Source of the DNA: an uncultured Rhodospirillales bacterium
Lineage (GTDB): Bacteria; Pseudomonadota; Alphaproteobacteria; Acetobacterales; Acetobacteraceae
Direction: 5' to 3'
DNA length: 9,212 bases
NCBI GenBank assembly: GCA_903928045.1
Contig: CAIYPH010000435.1
Coordinates: 1-9,212, forward strand
This document shows, one piece after another, positions 1 through 6,059 of the stretch (the first letter of the stretch is position 1; the number at the start of each line of letters is the position of its first letter). Under the pieces are notes generated by a model that was not told where the DNA came from, did no database searches, and saw nothing but the letters and a program-made list of their open reading frames with translations. A program made the position numbers and the translations under genes.

Positions 1-1
1 C

Positions 2-202
2 GCCCCCTTCGCCGGGCGCCTCAAGGGGGTGATCGAGGAGGAGTCGAAGTACAACGAAGTGGTGCGCGCCGTGCTGGTGGCTCATCTGCACGGCAACGCG
101 CCGCAGGTCAGCGTCGAGACCGGGCGGAAAATGGCGCCGAACCAGCACATGCCCAGTTTCGCCGAGCTCGAGACCGCCGTGCAGAACCTGCAAATCGCCT
201 GA
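2..202 (+). CDS. C-terminal end of an unidentified protein (partial, 5' cut off)
   Basis: An open frame runs from the window edge to a TGA at 200-202, giving the last 66 residues of a soluble, charged protein that ends in ETAVQNLQIA. The tail contains the segments VLVAHLHGN and VETGRKMAPNQHMPSF, which look like a conserved family signature, but I cannot assign them to a family. No membrane segment or signal is visible in this part. The next gene on the same strand, a hotdog thioesterase, begins about 50 nt downstream with no clear terminator between them, so the two may be co-transcribed. That would hint at an acyl-CoA-related role, but this is inference only. The reading frame, high GC3 and lack of interruption make it a credible gene end. 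Confidence 0.7.
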   Translation, partial: APFAGRLKGVIEEESKYNEVVRAVLVAHLHGNAPQVSVETGRKMAPNQHMPSFAELETAVQNLQIA

Positions 203-251
203 TCCACTGTCCCGGTTTGACGTTCGCGTCCCGGCGCGGCAAAGCGATGTG

Positions 252-665
252 ATGACGCACGACCACACATCGACCGACCTGCGCGGCCGCTCCTCGCCGT
301 TTCATGATCTGCTGGGATTTCGCATGACCGAGTGGGGGGATGGCCACTGCGTCGTCATCTGCGATCTCGGCGAACGCCATATGAACCGCAACCAAACCGC
401 CCATGGCGGCGTGCTGATGGCGCTGCTCGACGAGGTGGCCGCAGCCGCGGGCGTGTGGACGGAAGGCGATGTCGCCCGCCGCTCCGTCACGGTCGACCTG
501 ACGACCTCCTTCATCGGCCGCGCCCGGCAAGGCCGGTTGACCGCGACGGGGACCCGGATCGGCGGCGGTCGGCAGATCTTCTTCTGCCGCAGCGAAGTGC
601 GGGACGAGACCGGCAACCTGGTCGCCGCGGCCTCAAGCACCCATCGGTTGCGGGCCAGCGAGTAG
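252..665 (+). CDS. PaaI-family hotdog-fold thioesterase
   Basis: A 137-residue protein of the usual single-hotdog length. The family signature AHGGVLMALLDEVA lies at residues 50-63: the HGG turn leads into the central helix, and Asp60 occupies the acidic position typical of PaaI/YbgC-like acyl-CoA thioesterases. It is followed by the beta-strand segment SVTVDLTTSFIGRARQGRLTATG (split here as SVTVDLTTSFIGRA and RQGRLTATG), which matches the second half of the fold. Such enzymes hydrolyse acyl- or aryl-CoA thioesters in the cytoplasm, usually as homotetramers; the substrate cannot be read from the sequence. The start is ambiguous: a GTG at 249 immediately precedes the ATG at 252, and neither has a good Shine-Dalgarno sequence, so I prefer the ATG. 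It lies 49 nt after an unidentified gene on the same strand and converges with the minus-strand gene ending at 695. Confidence 0.88.
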   Translation: MTHDHTSTDLRGRSSPFHDLLGFRMTEWGDGHCVVICDLGERHMNRNQTAHGGVLMALLDEVAAAAGVWTEGDVARRSVTVDLTTSFIGRARQGRLTATGTRIGGGRQIFFCRSEVRDETGNLVAAASSTHRLRASE

Positions 666-694
666 GGCTTCGGAGGCCGCCCTTCCGAGTGCGC

Positions 695-1939
695 TCACGA
701 CGGCATGGCCGCCGCCGCGGCCTCGGAGCCCTGCAGGATCTCGATCAGCCGCACACGGTCGACGGTCACCTGCATGGTCTCGCCATCGCGCGGCTTGAGA
801 GCGCCGGCCGCGGCCTTCAGCTTGCTGCTGTAATGCTCGGCGCCGCCGAGGCGGCTCGCGATACCTTCGAAACGGCGCAGATCCCGTGCGGCGGTCTCGA
901 GCTGCGCAACCTCGGCATCATTCGCCTGGGCCAGCGCCTCGGCGGGGACCAGAAGTTTCCCGGTCATCGCCTCGTTGAATTGCTCCCGGCTGGCCATATC
1001 GATCGACCGCCGCAACTGCACGATCCGTGCCTTGCGGCTCGGCCGCGACGCGCATTGCAGTTCGAGATCCTGAAGCAGGGCGACCACGCCGCGCAACGCG
1101 GAGGCCGCCTGGGAGAGTTGCACGCTCTCTGAGATGTTGGCTTCCACCCGGTCGATCGCCGCGTCGATGATCTGGTCCACCGCCAGCCGCATCGCCGGCT
1201 CGCCCTTCCGTGCGGCGATGTCATCGGCCATCATCAGCACCGGCTGGGCGTTCGGCAGGCGCGTGGCGAGCAGCATCGCAATCGCCGAGAATGAGGTCGC
1301 GCCGACGCCGAGCGCCTGTGTCAACAGCACCTCGAGATCAACCGCCGCCGGAGGTTTACCGCGCAGAGCCTGCGCCACGATGGTCTCGATCGCGGCGCCG
1401 CCGCCGAGGGCCGCGACCACGAGATCCAGGATGGCGCGATGATCGGCCGGTTGCAGGCCGGTCGCCGCGCTCCAATCCTCCGGCGGGGGCGCGGCGGCGA
1501 GTATCGCGCTGGCGCGCGGCCACAGCTCGGCGCCGATGGTACGGATTTCCGCTTCATGGACGCTTGTCAGCGCGCTGATCCGGCGATCCAATTCCGCCGC
1601 CTCATCGCCGAGCCCGGAACGGACCTGGCGGGACAGCGGCAGCAGCGCCGAGCGGGGCACGGCCAGGGCATCGCGCCGCCAGGCCGTCGGCTGAACGATC
1701 ATCGGTTGCAGCGGCAGATACAGCAGGCGGGTGAAGTTCATCGCCCGCTGTGGACGCAGCGCCGCCAGCCGCGGCCGGATGGGCGCGATGAACTGGTCGG
1801 CCGCGCCGCGCGCCGGCAGCTTGTCGACCATGGCGACGACCTTGAGGATCTGCACGTCCTGCGCCCCAAGCAGATCCGATTGCACGGCGCGCAGCAGCGG
1901 GCGCGCGACCGTGCCATTCTGGCCCGCCAGTTCCGTCAT
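695..1939 (-). CDS. Unrecognised helix-rich protein, second gene of a coupled pair
   Basis: A 414-residue protein I do not recognise. I start it at the ATG at 1939 (MTELAGQNGT) because that ATG overlaps the TGA of the preceding gene as ATGA (1936-1939), a classic translational-coupling arrangement; the upstream extension in this frame reads through the neighbour's coding sequence. There is no signal peptide or membrane span. Residues about 20-105 form a proline- and arginine-rich block (motifs LPARG at 41, FIAPIRPRLAALRP at 50, RLLYLPLQPM at 71) that looks like the conserved core. Residues 110-390 are mostly amphipathic helix with heptad-like leucine and alanine spacing, for example the LETAARDLRRFEGIASRL stretch from 347. 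The C-terminus is poly-alanine. There is one cysteine (296) and no visible nucleotide-binding or catalytic motif. The protein is probably a cytoplasmic partner of the upstream gene product. Confidence 0.8.
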   Translation of the reverse strand: MTELAGQNGTVARPLLRAVQSDLLGAQDVQILKVVAMVDKLPARGAADQFIAPIRPRLAALRPQRAMNFTRLLYLPLQPMIVQPTAWRRDALAVPRSALLPLSRQVRSGLGDEAAELDRRISALTSVHEAEIRTIGAELWPRASAILAAAPPPEDWSAATGLQPADHRAILDLVVAALGGGAAIETIVAQALRGKPPAAVDLEVLLTQALGVGATSFSAIAMLLATRLPNAQPVLMMADDIAARKGEPAMRLAVDQIIDAAIDRVEANISESVQLSQAASALRGVVALLQDLELQCASRPSRKARIVQLRRSIDMASREQFNEAMTGKLLVPAEALAQANDAEVAQLETAARDLRRFEGIASRLGGAEHYSSKLKAAAGALKPRDGETMQVTVDRVRLIEILQGSEAAAAAMPS

Positions 1940-3072
1940 GCCGCGTGCTCCAGCAGTGTCTCGTTGCGCTGAATGATGTCCGTTATGCATCGCCCGGTCC
2001 GCCAGTCCTCCAGCAGGATCACCCTGCGGTGATGGCGGTGCACCATGGCATCGACATTCAACTGATGACCGACCCAACTGCCGATCTCGCGCGGCACCGA
2101 GGGGATGAGGCCGCAGATCTCGCCGAGCGCTTCCTCCTGGCCGCGATGGGCGGCGCAGGTCTCCCACAGCGCGGCGATGGCGTCCCACCCGTCAAGCAAC
2201 CACTCCGGCCGCGCGAGGAGTTCCGACAAGGGATCAGGCTCGACGAGCCATCGGCGCAGCAGCGCGGGAACATCGGCCGCGGCGGCGTGGATATCGGCCA
2301 GCACGATGCGGGAGCAACCGATCGTCAGGTCGAGCGCGCCGGCGACGAGGTCGGCCTCCTGGGCGATATCGCCCGCGGCCGCTTCCATGAAGGGCTGCAA
2401 GCTGGTGCGCATTTCGAGGAGCCGGCCGAGCAGCCGGGGAATCCGGCCCTGGCTGGAGCCGGCGCCGAAACCCACTCCGCTGAACAGAACGGCGATTTCT
2501 TCCAGCGCGTTGGCGATCGCCTCATGGGTCCGACCAAGCTCGGGCGCGATCCTTGCGATGACCCGCCGGGCCCGCCGCTCCAGCTCCGCCGGCCGTTCCC
2601 GCTCCGGGTCGGGCACGCGGTTCTCGGCCGTCTCGACATGTCGGACCAAGGCCAGCAACAGCTCGAAATTGGCCGTCAGGTTGGCCTGCCGCTCGGTGAC
2701 ATCCGCCGAACGGGCGGCGGCGGCGGCGGCGCGCCCCGCCAGGCCGAGGGCAGCCGTCTCGCGGGCCGCCTTGCGAATGCTGGCCGGCGTGGCACCGGGG
2801 ACCTCGGCGATCACCGAGGTGAGCCGCGCGTCATGCACGGTTGGCCGGCACAGCGCCGTTATATCCTCCCACGGGAGGATATAGACGCCCCGTCCCCCCG
2901 ATGGGTTGGGCACGATCAGCTCCATCATGCTGCGCGAGCCGGGTCGCGCCCGCGTCCCCAGGAGGATCGGCGTGGTGAACGGCACGGCGATGCCGCGCTC
3001 GAGAAATGTCGTTGGCAGGAATTCCTGCAACGGGGCCGGGATGTTGCGGTTGGCGTCGTCGTTTGGGGCCAT
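1936..3072 (-). CDS. Unrecognised protein, first gene of a coupled pair
   Basis: A 378-residue protein if started at the ATG at 3072 (MAPNDDANRN). An in-frame ATG at 3105 would add 11 residues. One at 3168 would overlap the glycosylase gene and adds low-GC3, non-coding-like sequence, so I reject it. Residues 14-82 look like a conserved N-terminal domain (LQEFLPTTFLERG, ELIVPNPSGGRGVYILPWED, LCRPTVHD). The rest is largely helical, including an alanine-rich basic stretch around 110-130, a glycine-rich FSGVGFGAGSSQGR loop at 197-210 and a His/Arg cluster HRHHRR at 345-350. No signal peptide, membrane segment, P-loop or known catalytic signature is apparent. It overlaps the next gene by 4 nt (ATGA) and follows the glycosylase gene by 76 nt. 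The 5' part contains two DNA palindromes described separately. The function is unknown. Confidence 0.8.
   Translation of the reverse strand: MAPNDDANRNIPAPLQEFLPTTFLERGIAVPFTTPILLGTRARPGSRSMMELIVPNPSGGRGVYILPWEDITALCRPTVHDARLTSVIAEVPGATPASIRKAARETAALGLAGRAAAAAARSADVTERQANLTANFELLLALVRHVETAENRVPDPERERPAELERRARRVIARIAPELGRTHEAIANALEEIAVLFSGVGFGAGSSQGRIPRLLGRLLEMRTSLQPFMEAAAGDIAQEADLVAGALDLTIGCSRIVLADIHAAAADVPALLRRWLVEPDPLSELLARPEWLLDGWDAIAALWETCAAHRGQEEALGEICGLIPSVPREIGSWVGHQLNVDAMVHRHHRRVILLEDWRTGRCITDIIQRNETLLEHAA
2860..2883. repeat. Perfect 11-bp-arm inverted repeat inside a coding sequence
   Basis: The plus strand reads TATATCCTCCC (2860-2870), AC (2871-2872), GGGAGGATATA (2873-2883). The arms are perfect reverse complements. 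Read on the minus strand it encodes the YILPWEDI segment of the unknown 378-residue protein and uses the ATA isoleucine codon, which is unexpected in this GC-rich DNA. It could be an operator for a dimeric regulator, an mRNA hairpin (9-bp stem, 6-nt loop), or chance. Confidence 0.75.
3011..3031. repeat. Near-perfect palindrome with EcoRI core near the 5' end of the unknown gene
   Basis: GCAGGAATTCCTGC (3015-3028) is a perfect 14-bp palindrome. It is extended by GTT (3011-3013) and AAC (3029-3031) if one G is bulged, giving 10-bp arms. It lies within the PLQEFLP codons of the unknown gene, about 40 nt inside the chosen start. Confidence 0.55.
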
Positions 3073-3119
3073 CGGGCGCGATGTCCAGGGTTGCGCGGGC
3101 ACCATAGCGGGCGATGGTA

Positions 3120-3130
3120 AAGAGACTCTT
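3120..3130. promoter_or_regulatory. Short palindrome AAGAG-A-CTCTT in the gap between glycosylase and unknown gene
   Basis: This small, relatively AT-rich palindrome sits between the glycosylase stop (3149) and the start candidates of the unknown gene (3105 or 3072). It could mark an operator or promoter for the two-gene cassette. The evidence is only its position and symmetry. Confidence 0.25.
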
Positions 3131-3148
3131 GCGAACCGGCCGGGCGGG

Positions 3149-3802
3149 TCAGGGAATTGGCAGGTCATCCATCGCCGGGCGCCCGGTCACGTGGCGCCAA
3201 TGGTGCCAGAGCAGGCGGGCGGCGAGGGAGCGGTGGGGCGCCCAGTCCGCGGCGATCCGGCGCAGTTCGGCCGGGCCGGGGCGGGCATCGAGGCCGCGAC
3301 GGTGCGCCAGCGCGCCGGCGAGCGCGATGTCGCCGGCGGGGAAGACGTCCTCGCGCTCGAGCGCGAACAGCAGGTAGACCTCGGCGGTCCATGGTCCCAG
3401 GCCGCGCACGGCGCAGATCGCGGCGATCGCGGCGTCATCGTCCATCGCCGCGATCCTGGTGTCGTCGAGCACCCCCGCCACATAGGCCGCCGCCAGGGAG
3501 CGGGCATGGGAGACCTTGGGGCGCGAGAGGCCGGCGCCGCGCAAGGCCTCATCATCGAGCGCCAACAGGCCCGCAGGAGTGAGGGCGCCCGGCAGCGCGG
3601 CGAGGCGGCGCCATATCGCCGCGGCGGCCTGGTTGCTGATCTGCTGGCCCATGATGGCCTGCAGCAAACCCGCGAATCCCGGGGTGCGCCGCCGCCACGG
3701 CAGCGGGCCGGCGGACGCCTCGATCCCCGCGAACTCGGGGTGCAGAGCCGCCAGTCGGTCAAGCCCGGCGCGGGCGGCAGGGGGCGGTGCGGGGGGGATC
3801 AT
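3149..3802 (-). CDS. AlkA-type DNA-3-methyladenine glycosylase (HhH-GPD family)
   Basis: A 217-residue member of the helix-hairpin-helix GPD superfamily, which excises alkylated bases such as 3-methyladenine and starts base-excision repair in the cytoplasm. The GLLQAIMGQQIS segment at residues 45-56 is the conserved early helix. The helix-hairpin-helix is at about 127-141 (AICAVRGLGPWTAEV). The catalytic aspartate of the family is Asp158 in VFPAGDIAL. The C-terminal WAPHRSLAARLLWHHWR block at 187-203 is also typical. There is no four-cysteine cluster, so it is not an EndoIII/MutY iron-sulfur type. It is shorter than E. coli AlkA (282 aa) and lacks that protein's N-terminal beta domain, as many bacterial short forms do. 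I start at the ATG at 3802; upstream ATGs at 3850/3853 would add an unlikely hydrophobic, lower-GC3 leader. No clear Shine-Dalgarno is visible. Confidence 0.9.
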   Translation of the reverse strand: MIPPAPPPAARAGLDRLAALHPEFAGIEASAGPLPWRRRTPGFAGLLQAIMGQQISNQAAAAIWRRLAALPGALTPAGLLALDDEALRGAGLSRPKVSHARSLAAAYVAGVLDDTRIAAMDDDAAIAAICAVRGLGPWTAEVYLLFALEREDVFPAGDIALAGALAHRRGLDARPGPAELRRIAADWAPHRSLAARLLWHHWRHVTGRPAMDDLPIP

Positions 3803-3866
3803 GCGTGCGGCTGTGGCGGCAATTGCGACTAATTGCAACACCGCCGCCATCATGACCGCGCGTGCC

Positions 3867-3888
3867 CGGAAAACCTGTGATTTTTCCG
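3867..3888. promoter_or_regulatory. Inverted repeat CGGAAAA-N8-TTTTCCG, possible operator
   Basis: The perfect 7-bp arms (3867-3873 and 3882-3888) are separated by 8 nt, in the only AT-rich stretch of the regulator's upstream region. The position, about 80-100 nt before the regulator start, suits an operator. Arms of this length also occur by chance. Confidence 0.3.
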
Positions 3889-3903
3889 CCGATTACCCGC
3901 CGA

Positions 3904-3922
3904 CGCGCCGCCTCCCGGCGCG
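3904..3922 (+). other. GC-rich hairpin in the likely leader of the response regulator
   Basis: CGCGCCG (3904-3910) pairs perfectly with CGGCGCG (3916-3922) around a CCTCC loop. It lies about 50 nt upstream of the response-regulator start. No U-tract follows, so it is not a standard intrinsic terminator. Confidence 0.3.
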
Positions 3923-3969
3923 CTGCCGGCATAGTGCGCGGCGGCGGCGGAATGCGGTATCATCGCGCC

Positions 3970-4713
3970 ATGATGGAAGCCGCCATTCCCCAAGCCACCT
4001 CCGTGCCGATCGACGCGACGTTGCTGGTCGTCGATGACGATGCCGAAATTCGGGATCTCCTGGCGCGTTTTTTCGAGCGCGAAGGCTATCGCGTCGGCAC
4101 CGCGAAGGATGCGCGCGAGGCCCGCCGGATGTGGTCGCAGGCCGAGTACAGCCTCATCGTGCTCGACCTGATGCTGCCCGGCGAAAGCGGCCTCGATTTC
4201 GCCCGCTGGCTGCGCGCCCAATCGCCGGTGCCGATTCTCATGCTGACCGCGATGGGCGAGGATAACGACCGCATCGCCGGGCTGGAGCTCGGCGCGGATG
4301 ACTACATGGCCAAGCCGTTCAACCCGCGTGAGCTGCTGGCCCGCGTGCGCGCGGTGCTGCGGCGATCGGGCGAGCTGGGGCCGGTGCATGCGACCGCCTG
4401 GATCCAGTTCGCCGATTGGACGATCGATACCGTGCGGCGCCGGCTGACCGGGACGGATGGAGTGGAGGTGCCGCTGACCGGCGGGGAGTTCGACCTGCTG
4501 TCGATCCTGGTCGAGCGCGCCAACCGGGTCCTGACACGCGACATGCTGCTCGACCTGCTGCGCGGGCGCCAGGCTGGCCCCTATGACCGCGCGATCGACG
4601 TCGCGATCAGCCGTCTGCGCCGCAAACTCGACGATGAGGGGCGCAACGCCCAGGTGATCAAAACGGTGCGCGGCGGAGGATACGTGCTGGCCGCCGAGGT
4701 CAAACGCCGGTGA
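3970..4713 (+). CDS. OmpR-family response regulator
   Basis: A 247-residue DNA-binding response regulator. The receiver domain is at about 16-132: the acidic pocket VVDDD at 20-24, phosphoacceptor Asp66 in IVLDLMLPGESG, switch Thr93 in MLTAMGE and Lys115 in YMAKPF. The winged-helix OmpR/PhoB output domain is at about 145-243, with PLTGGEFDLLSIL, the recognition-helix segment YDRAIDVAISRLRRKL and the C-terminal hairpin KTVRGGGYVL. It is phosphorylated by its partner kinase and regulates transcription. The start is the first ATG of an ATGATG pair (3970/3973); further upstream codons read as arginine- and glycine-rich non-coding-like sequence. The kinase gene starts within its last codons (GTGA overlap at 4710-4713), so the two are translationally coupled. 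The target genes cannot be deduced; the glycosylase diverging upstream is one candidate by position only. Confidence 0.95.
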   Translation: MMEAAIPQATSVPIDATLLVVDDDAEIRDLLARFFEREGYRVGTAKDAREARRMWSQAEYSLIVLDLMLPGESGLDFARWLRAQSPVPILMLTAMGEDNDRIAGLELGADDYMAKPFNPRELLARVRAVLRRSGELGPVHATAWIQFADWTIDTVRRRLTGTDGVEVPLTGGEFDLLSILVERANRVLTRDMLLDLLRGRQAGPYDRAIDVAISRLRRKLDDEGRNAQVIKTVRGGGYVLAAEVKRR

Positions 4714-6059
4714 GGCAGGCGGCGTGGCCGCATAGCCTCGCCACCCGGACGGCCCTCGTGCTTCTCGCCGGCCTCGCGGTGGTGCAGGCCGCCGGCCTGG
4801 TGATCCACGCGCTCGATCATGCCGATCTGCAGCGCAACGTGCAGATCCATGACGTGGCGCAACAGGCCATGGGCACCTATCGCAGCCTGGCATTGCGCGG
4901 GGCGGCCGAGCGGCCGGCCGCGATCGCGGATGTGGCGCAGGCCGACACCCACGCGACCGCCCTGGAGCCGCTGCCGCCGCAGGACCCGCTGCGCCAGGCC
5001 GACATTGTCCTCGCCCACCAGATCACCGGCGAGATGCAGATGGTGCCGCTGCCGGTTCTGCTGCGGCCGTCGGACTCCCTGGTGCTCGGGGGTGGCGATG
5101 TCGGGATGATCGTTATCGGGCTGCGCTTTCCCGACGGCATCTGGCTCAACCAGCGCTTCGCACTGGAACCGCTGCGACCGTGGAACTCGCCCTCCTTCAT
5201 CATCGCCTTCCTGCTGATGACGGCCGCCGCGGCGATCATGACCGTTTGGGCGGTTCGCCGCCTCACCTCGCCGGTCGCCGTGCTGGCCGCCGCGGCGGAC
5301 CGGCTGGGCCGCGACGTCAATTCCCCGGCCTTGCCGGAGTCCGGGCCCTCCGAGGTCGTCACCGCCGCGGCGGCGTTCAACACGATGGCCAGCCGCATCC
5401 GCCGCTTCGTGCATGACCGCACGCTGATGCTGACCGCCATCGGGCATGACCTGCGCACGCCGATCACCCGGATGCGCCTGCGCTCGGAATTCATCGAGGA
5501 CGAAACACTGCGCGGGCGCATGCAGGCCGACCTCGACGAGCTGGAGGCGATGGTCTCCGCCACCCTCGCCTTCGGGCGCGACTCCGCCGCGGCCGAGGCA
5601 AGTTCGCGCATCGATATCGCCGAACTGCTGCGCACCATCCTCGATGAAACCGCCGACGCGCGCCCCGCCTGCGCCGAGCGGCTCAGCATGGACGGGCCGG
5701 AGCATCTCGCCATCCGCGCCCGCCCGCTCTCCCTCAAGCGCGCCCTCTCCAACCTCATCGGCAATGCCGTCGCCTATGGCTCTGCCGCCCATGTCCGCCT
5801 CGGCAGGCCGCTTCCGGCGGCCGAGGGAAAGGAGGTCAGCATCACCATCGACGATGAGGGGCCGGGGATCGCCGAAGACCAGATGGAGCGGATGTTCCAG
5901 CCGTTCCAGCGCATGGAGGAAAGCCGCTCGCGCGAGACCGGCGGCGTCGGCCTCGGTTTGCCGATCGCGCGCAACATCCTGCGCGCCCATGGCGGCGACG
6001 TGGTGCTGGAGAACCGCCCGACGGGAGGGCTGCGCGCGCGGGTGACGCTGCCGGTCTAG
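4710..6059 (+). CDS. EnvZ-like sensor histidine kinase
   Basis: A 449-residue inner-membrane kinase paired with the response regulator. Transmembrane helix 1 is at about 14-34, the periplasmic sensor at about 35-160 and helix 2 at about 162-181. The HAMP domain is at about 182-234. The dimerisation/phosphoacceptor domain has His246 in AIGHDLRTPITR. The ATPase domain has the N box (Asn348/Asn352 in LSNLIGNAVAYG), the G1 box DDEGPGI at 381-387, an F-box-like MFQPFQR and the G2 box GVGLGL at 412-417. All catalytic elements are present, so the kinase should be active. The H-box HDLRTPITRMRLR and layout resemble the EnvZ class. The sensor domain, with LPVLLRPSDSLVLGG and RFPDGIWLNQRF, is not one I recognise, so the stimulus is unknown. 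The start is GTG at 4710, overlapping the regulator stop, which explains the lack of its own strong ribosome site. Confidence 0.94.
   Translation: MRQAAWPHSLATRTALVLLAGLAVVQAAGLVIHALDHADLQRNVQIHDVAQQAMGTYRSLALRGAAERPAAIADVAQADTHATALEPLPPQDPLRQADIVLAHQITGEMQMVPLPVLLRPSDSLVLGGGDVGMIVIGLRFPDGIWLNQRFALEPLRPWNSPSFIIAFLLMTAAAAIMTVWAVRRLTSPVAVLAAAADRLGRDVNSPALPESGPSEVVTAAAAFNTMASRIRRFVHDRTLMLTAIGHDLRTPITRMRLRSEFIEDETLRGRMQADLDELEAMVSATLAFGRDSAAAEASSRIDIAELLRTILDETADARPACAERLSMDGPEHLAIRARPLSLKRALSNLIGNAVAYGSAAHVRLGRPLPAAEGKEVSITIDDEGPGIAEDQMERMFQPFQRMEESRSRETGGVGLGLPIARNILRAHGGDVVLENRPTGGLRARVTLPV
6056..6059. other. Shared CTAG: overlapping stop codons of two convergent genes
   Basis: The plus-strand kinase stops at TAG 6057-6059 and the minus-strand reductase stops at TAG 6058-6056. 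Both are read from the same palindromic CTAG, so the coding sequences overlap by 4 nt tail to tail and there is no intergenic space for an intrinsic terminator. Confidence 0.9.

Larger units (their letters stand above)
3803..3969. promoter_or_regulatory. Divergent intergenic region between glycosylase and response regulator
   Basis: This 167-nt gap should hold promoters for both directions. It contains a relatively AT-rich patch (TTGCGA at 3823-3828 and TTGCAA at 3833-3838, 10 nt apart), a 7-bp inverted repeat at 3867-3888, and a GC hairpin at 3904-3922 in what would be the regulator's leader. I cannot place -10/-35 boxes with confidence. Confidence 0.45.

Noticed and set aside
3..29. CCCCCTT / AAGGGGG inverted repeat with a 13-nt spacer at the window edge
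   Set aside because: The 7-bp arms lie within coding sequence, the composition is low-complexity, and such repeats are expected by chance in this GC-rich DNA.
671..687. Imperfect hairpin CGGAGG...CCTTCCG between the convergent thioesterase and unknown gene
   Set aside because: It has a bulged 6-bp stem and no T-tract; it is too weak to call a terminator.
332..1132. Plus-strand open frame overlapping the thioesterase and the end of the unknown gene
   Set aside because: It overlaps two better-supported genes in other frames, and its product is an arginine- and proline-rich shadow without recognisable domains.
1940..2188. N-terminal extension of the 414-residue unknown protein up to an ATG at 2188
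   Set aside because: The extra 83 residues lie entirely within the coding sequence of the preceding gene and read as arginine-rich shadow; the ATGA overlap at 1936-1939 is the natural start.
2711..2735. GGC trinucleotide run in the unknown gene
   Set aside because: It simply encodes the alanine-rich stretch around residues 114-121, a common feature of GC-rich genomes.
1945..3120. Long plus-strand open frame (about 391 codons) antisense to the two unknown genes
   Set aside because: It spans the junction of two minus-strand genes, its translation is an arginine/glycine/proline-rich mixture without domain structure, and such shadow frames are routine at this GC content. The minus-strand ATGA coupling supports the opposite strand.
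3073..3168. Longer start for the 378-residue unknown protein at 3168
   Set aside because: It would overlap the glycosylase gene by 20 nt, and the added codons have low GC3 unlike the rest of the gene. The in-frame ATG at 3105 remains a possible alternative.
4917..4928. CCGCGATCGCGG palindrome in the kinase gene
   Set aside because: GC-rich 12-bp palindromes of this kind are frequent in such genomes, and it is inside a well-defined coding region.
4581..5990. Long minus-strand open frame (about 469 codons) opposite the histidine kinase
   Set aside because: The plus strand encodes a complete kinase with all catalytic boxes; the antisense translation is low-complexity and rich in Arg, Gly and His.
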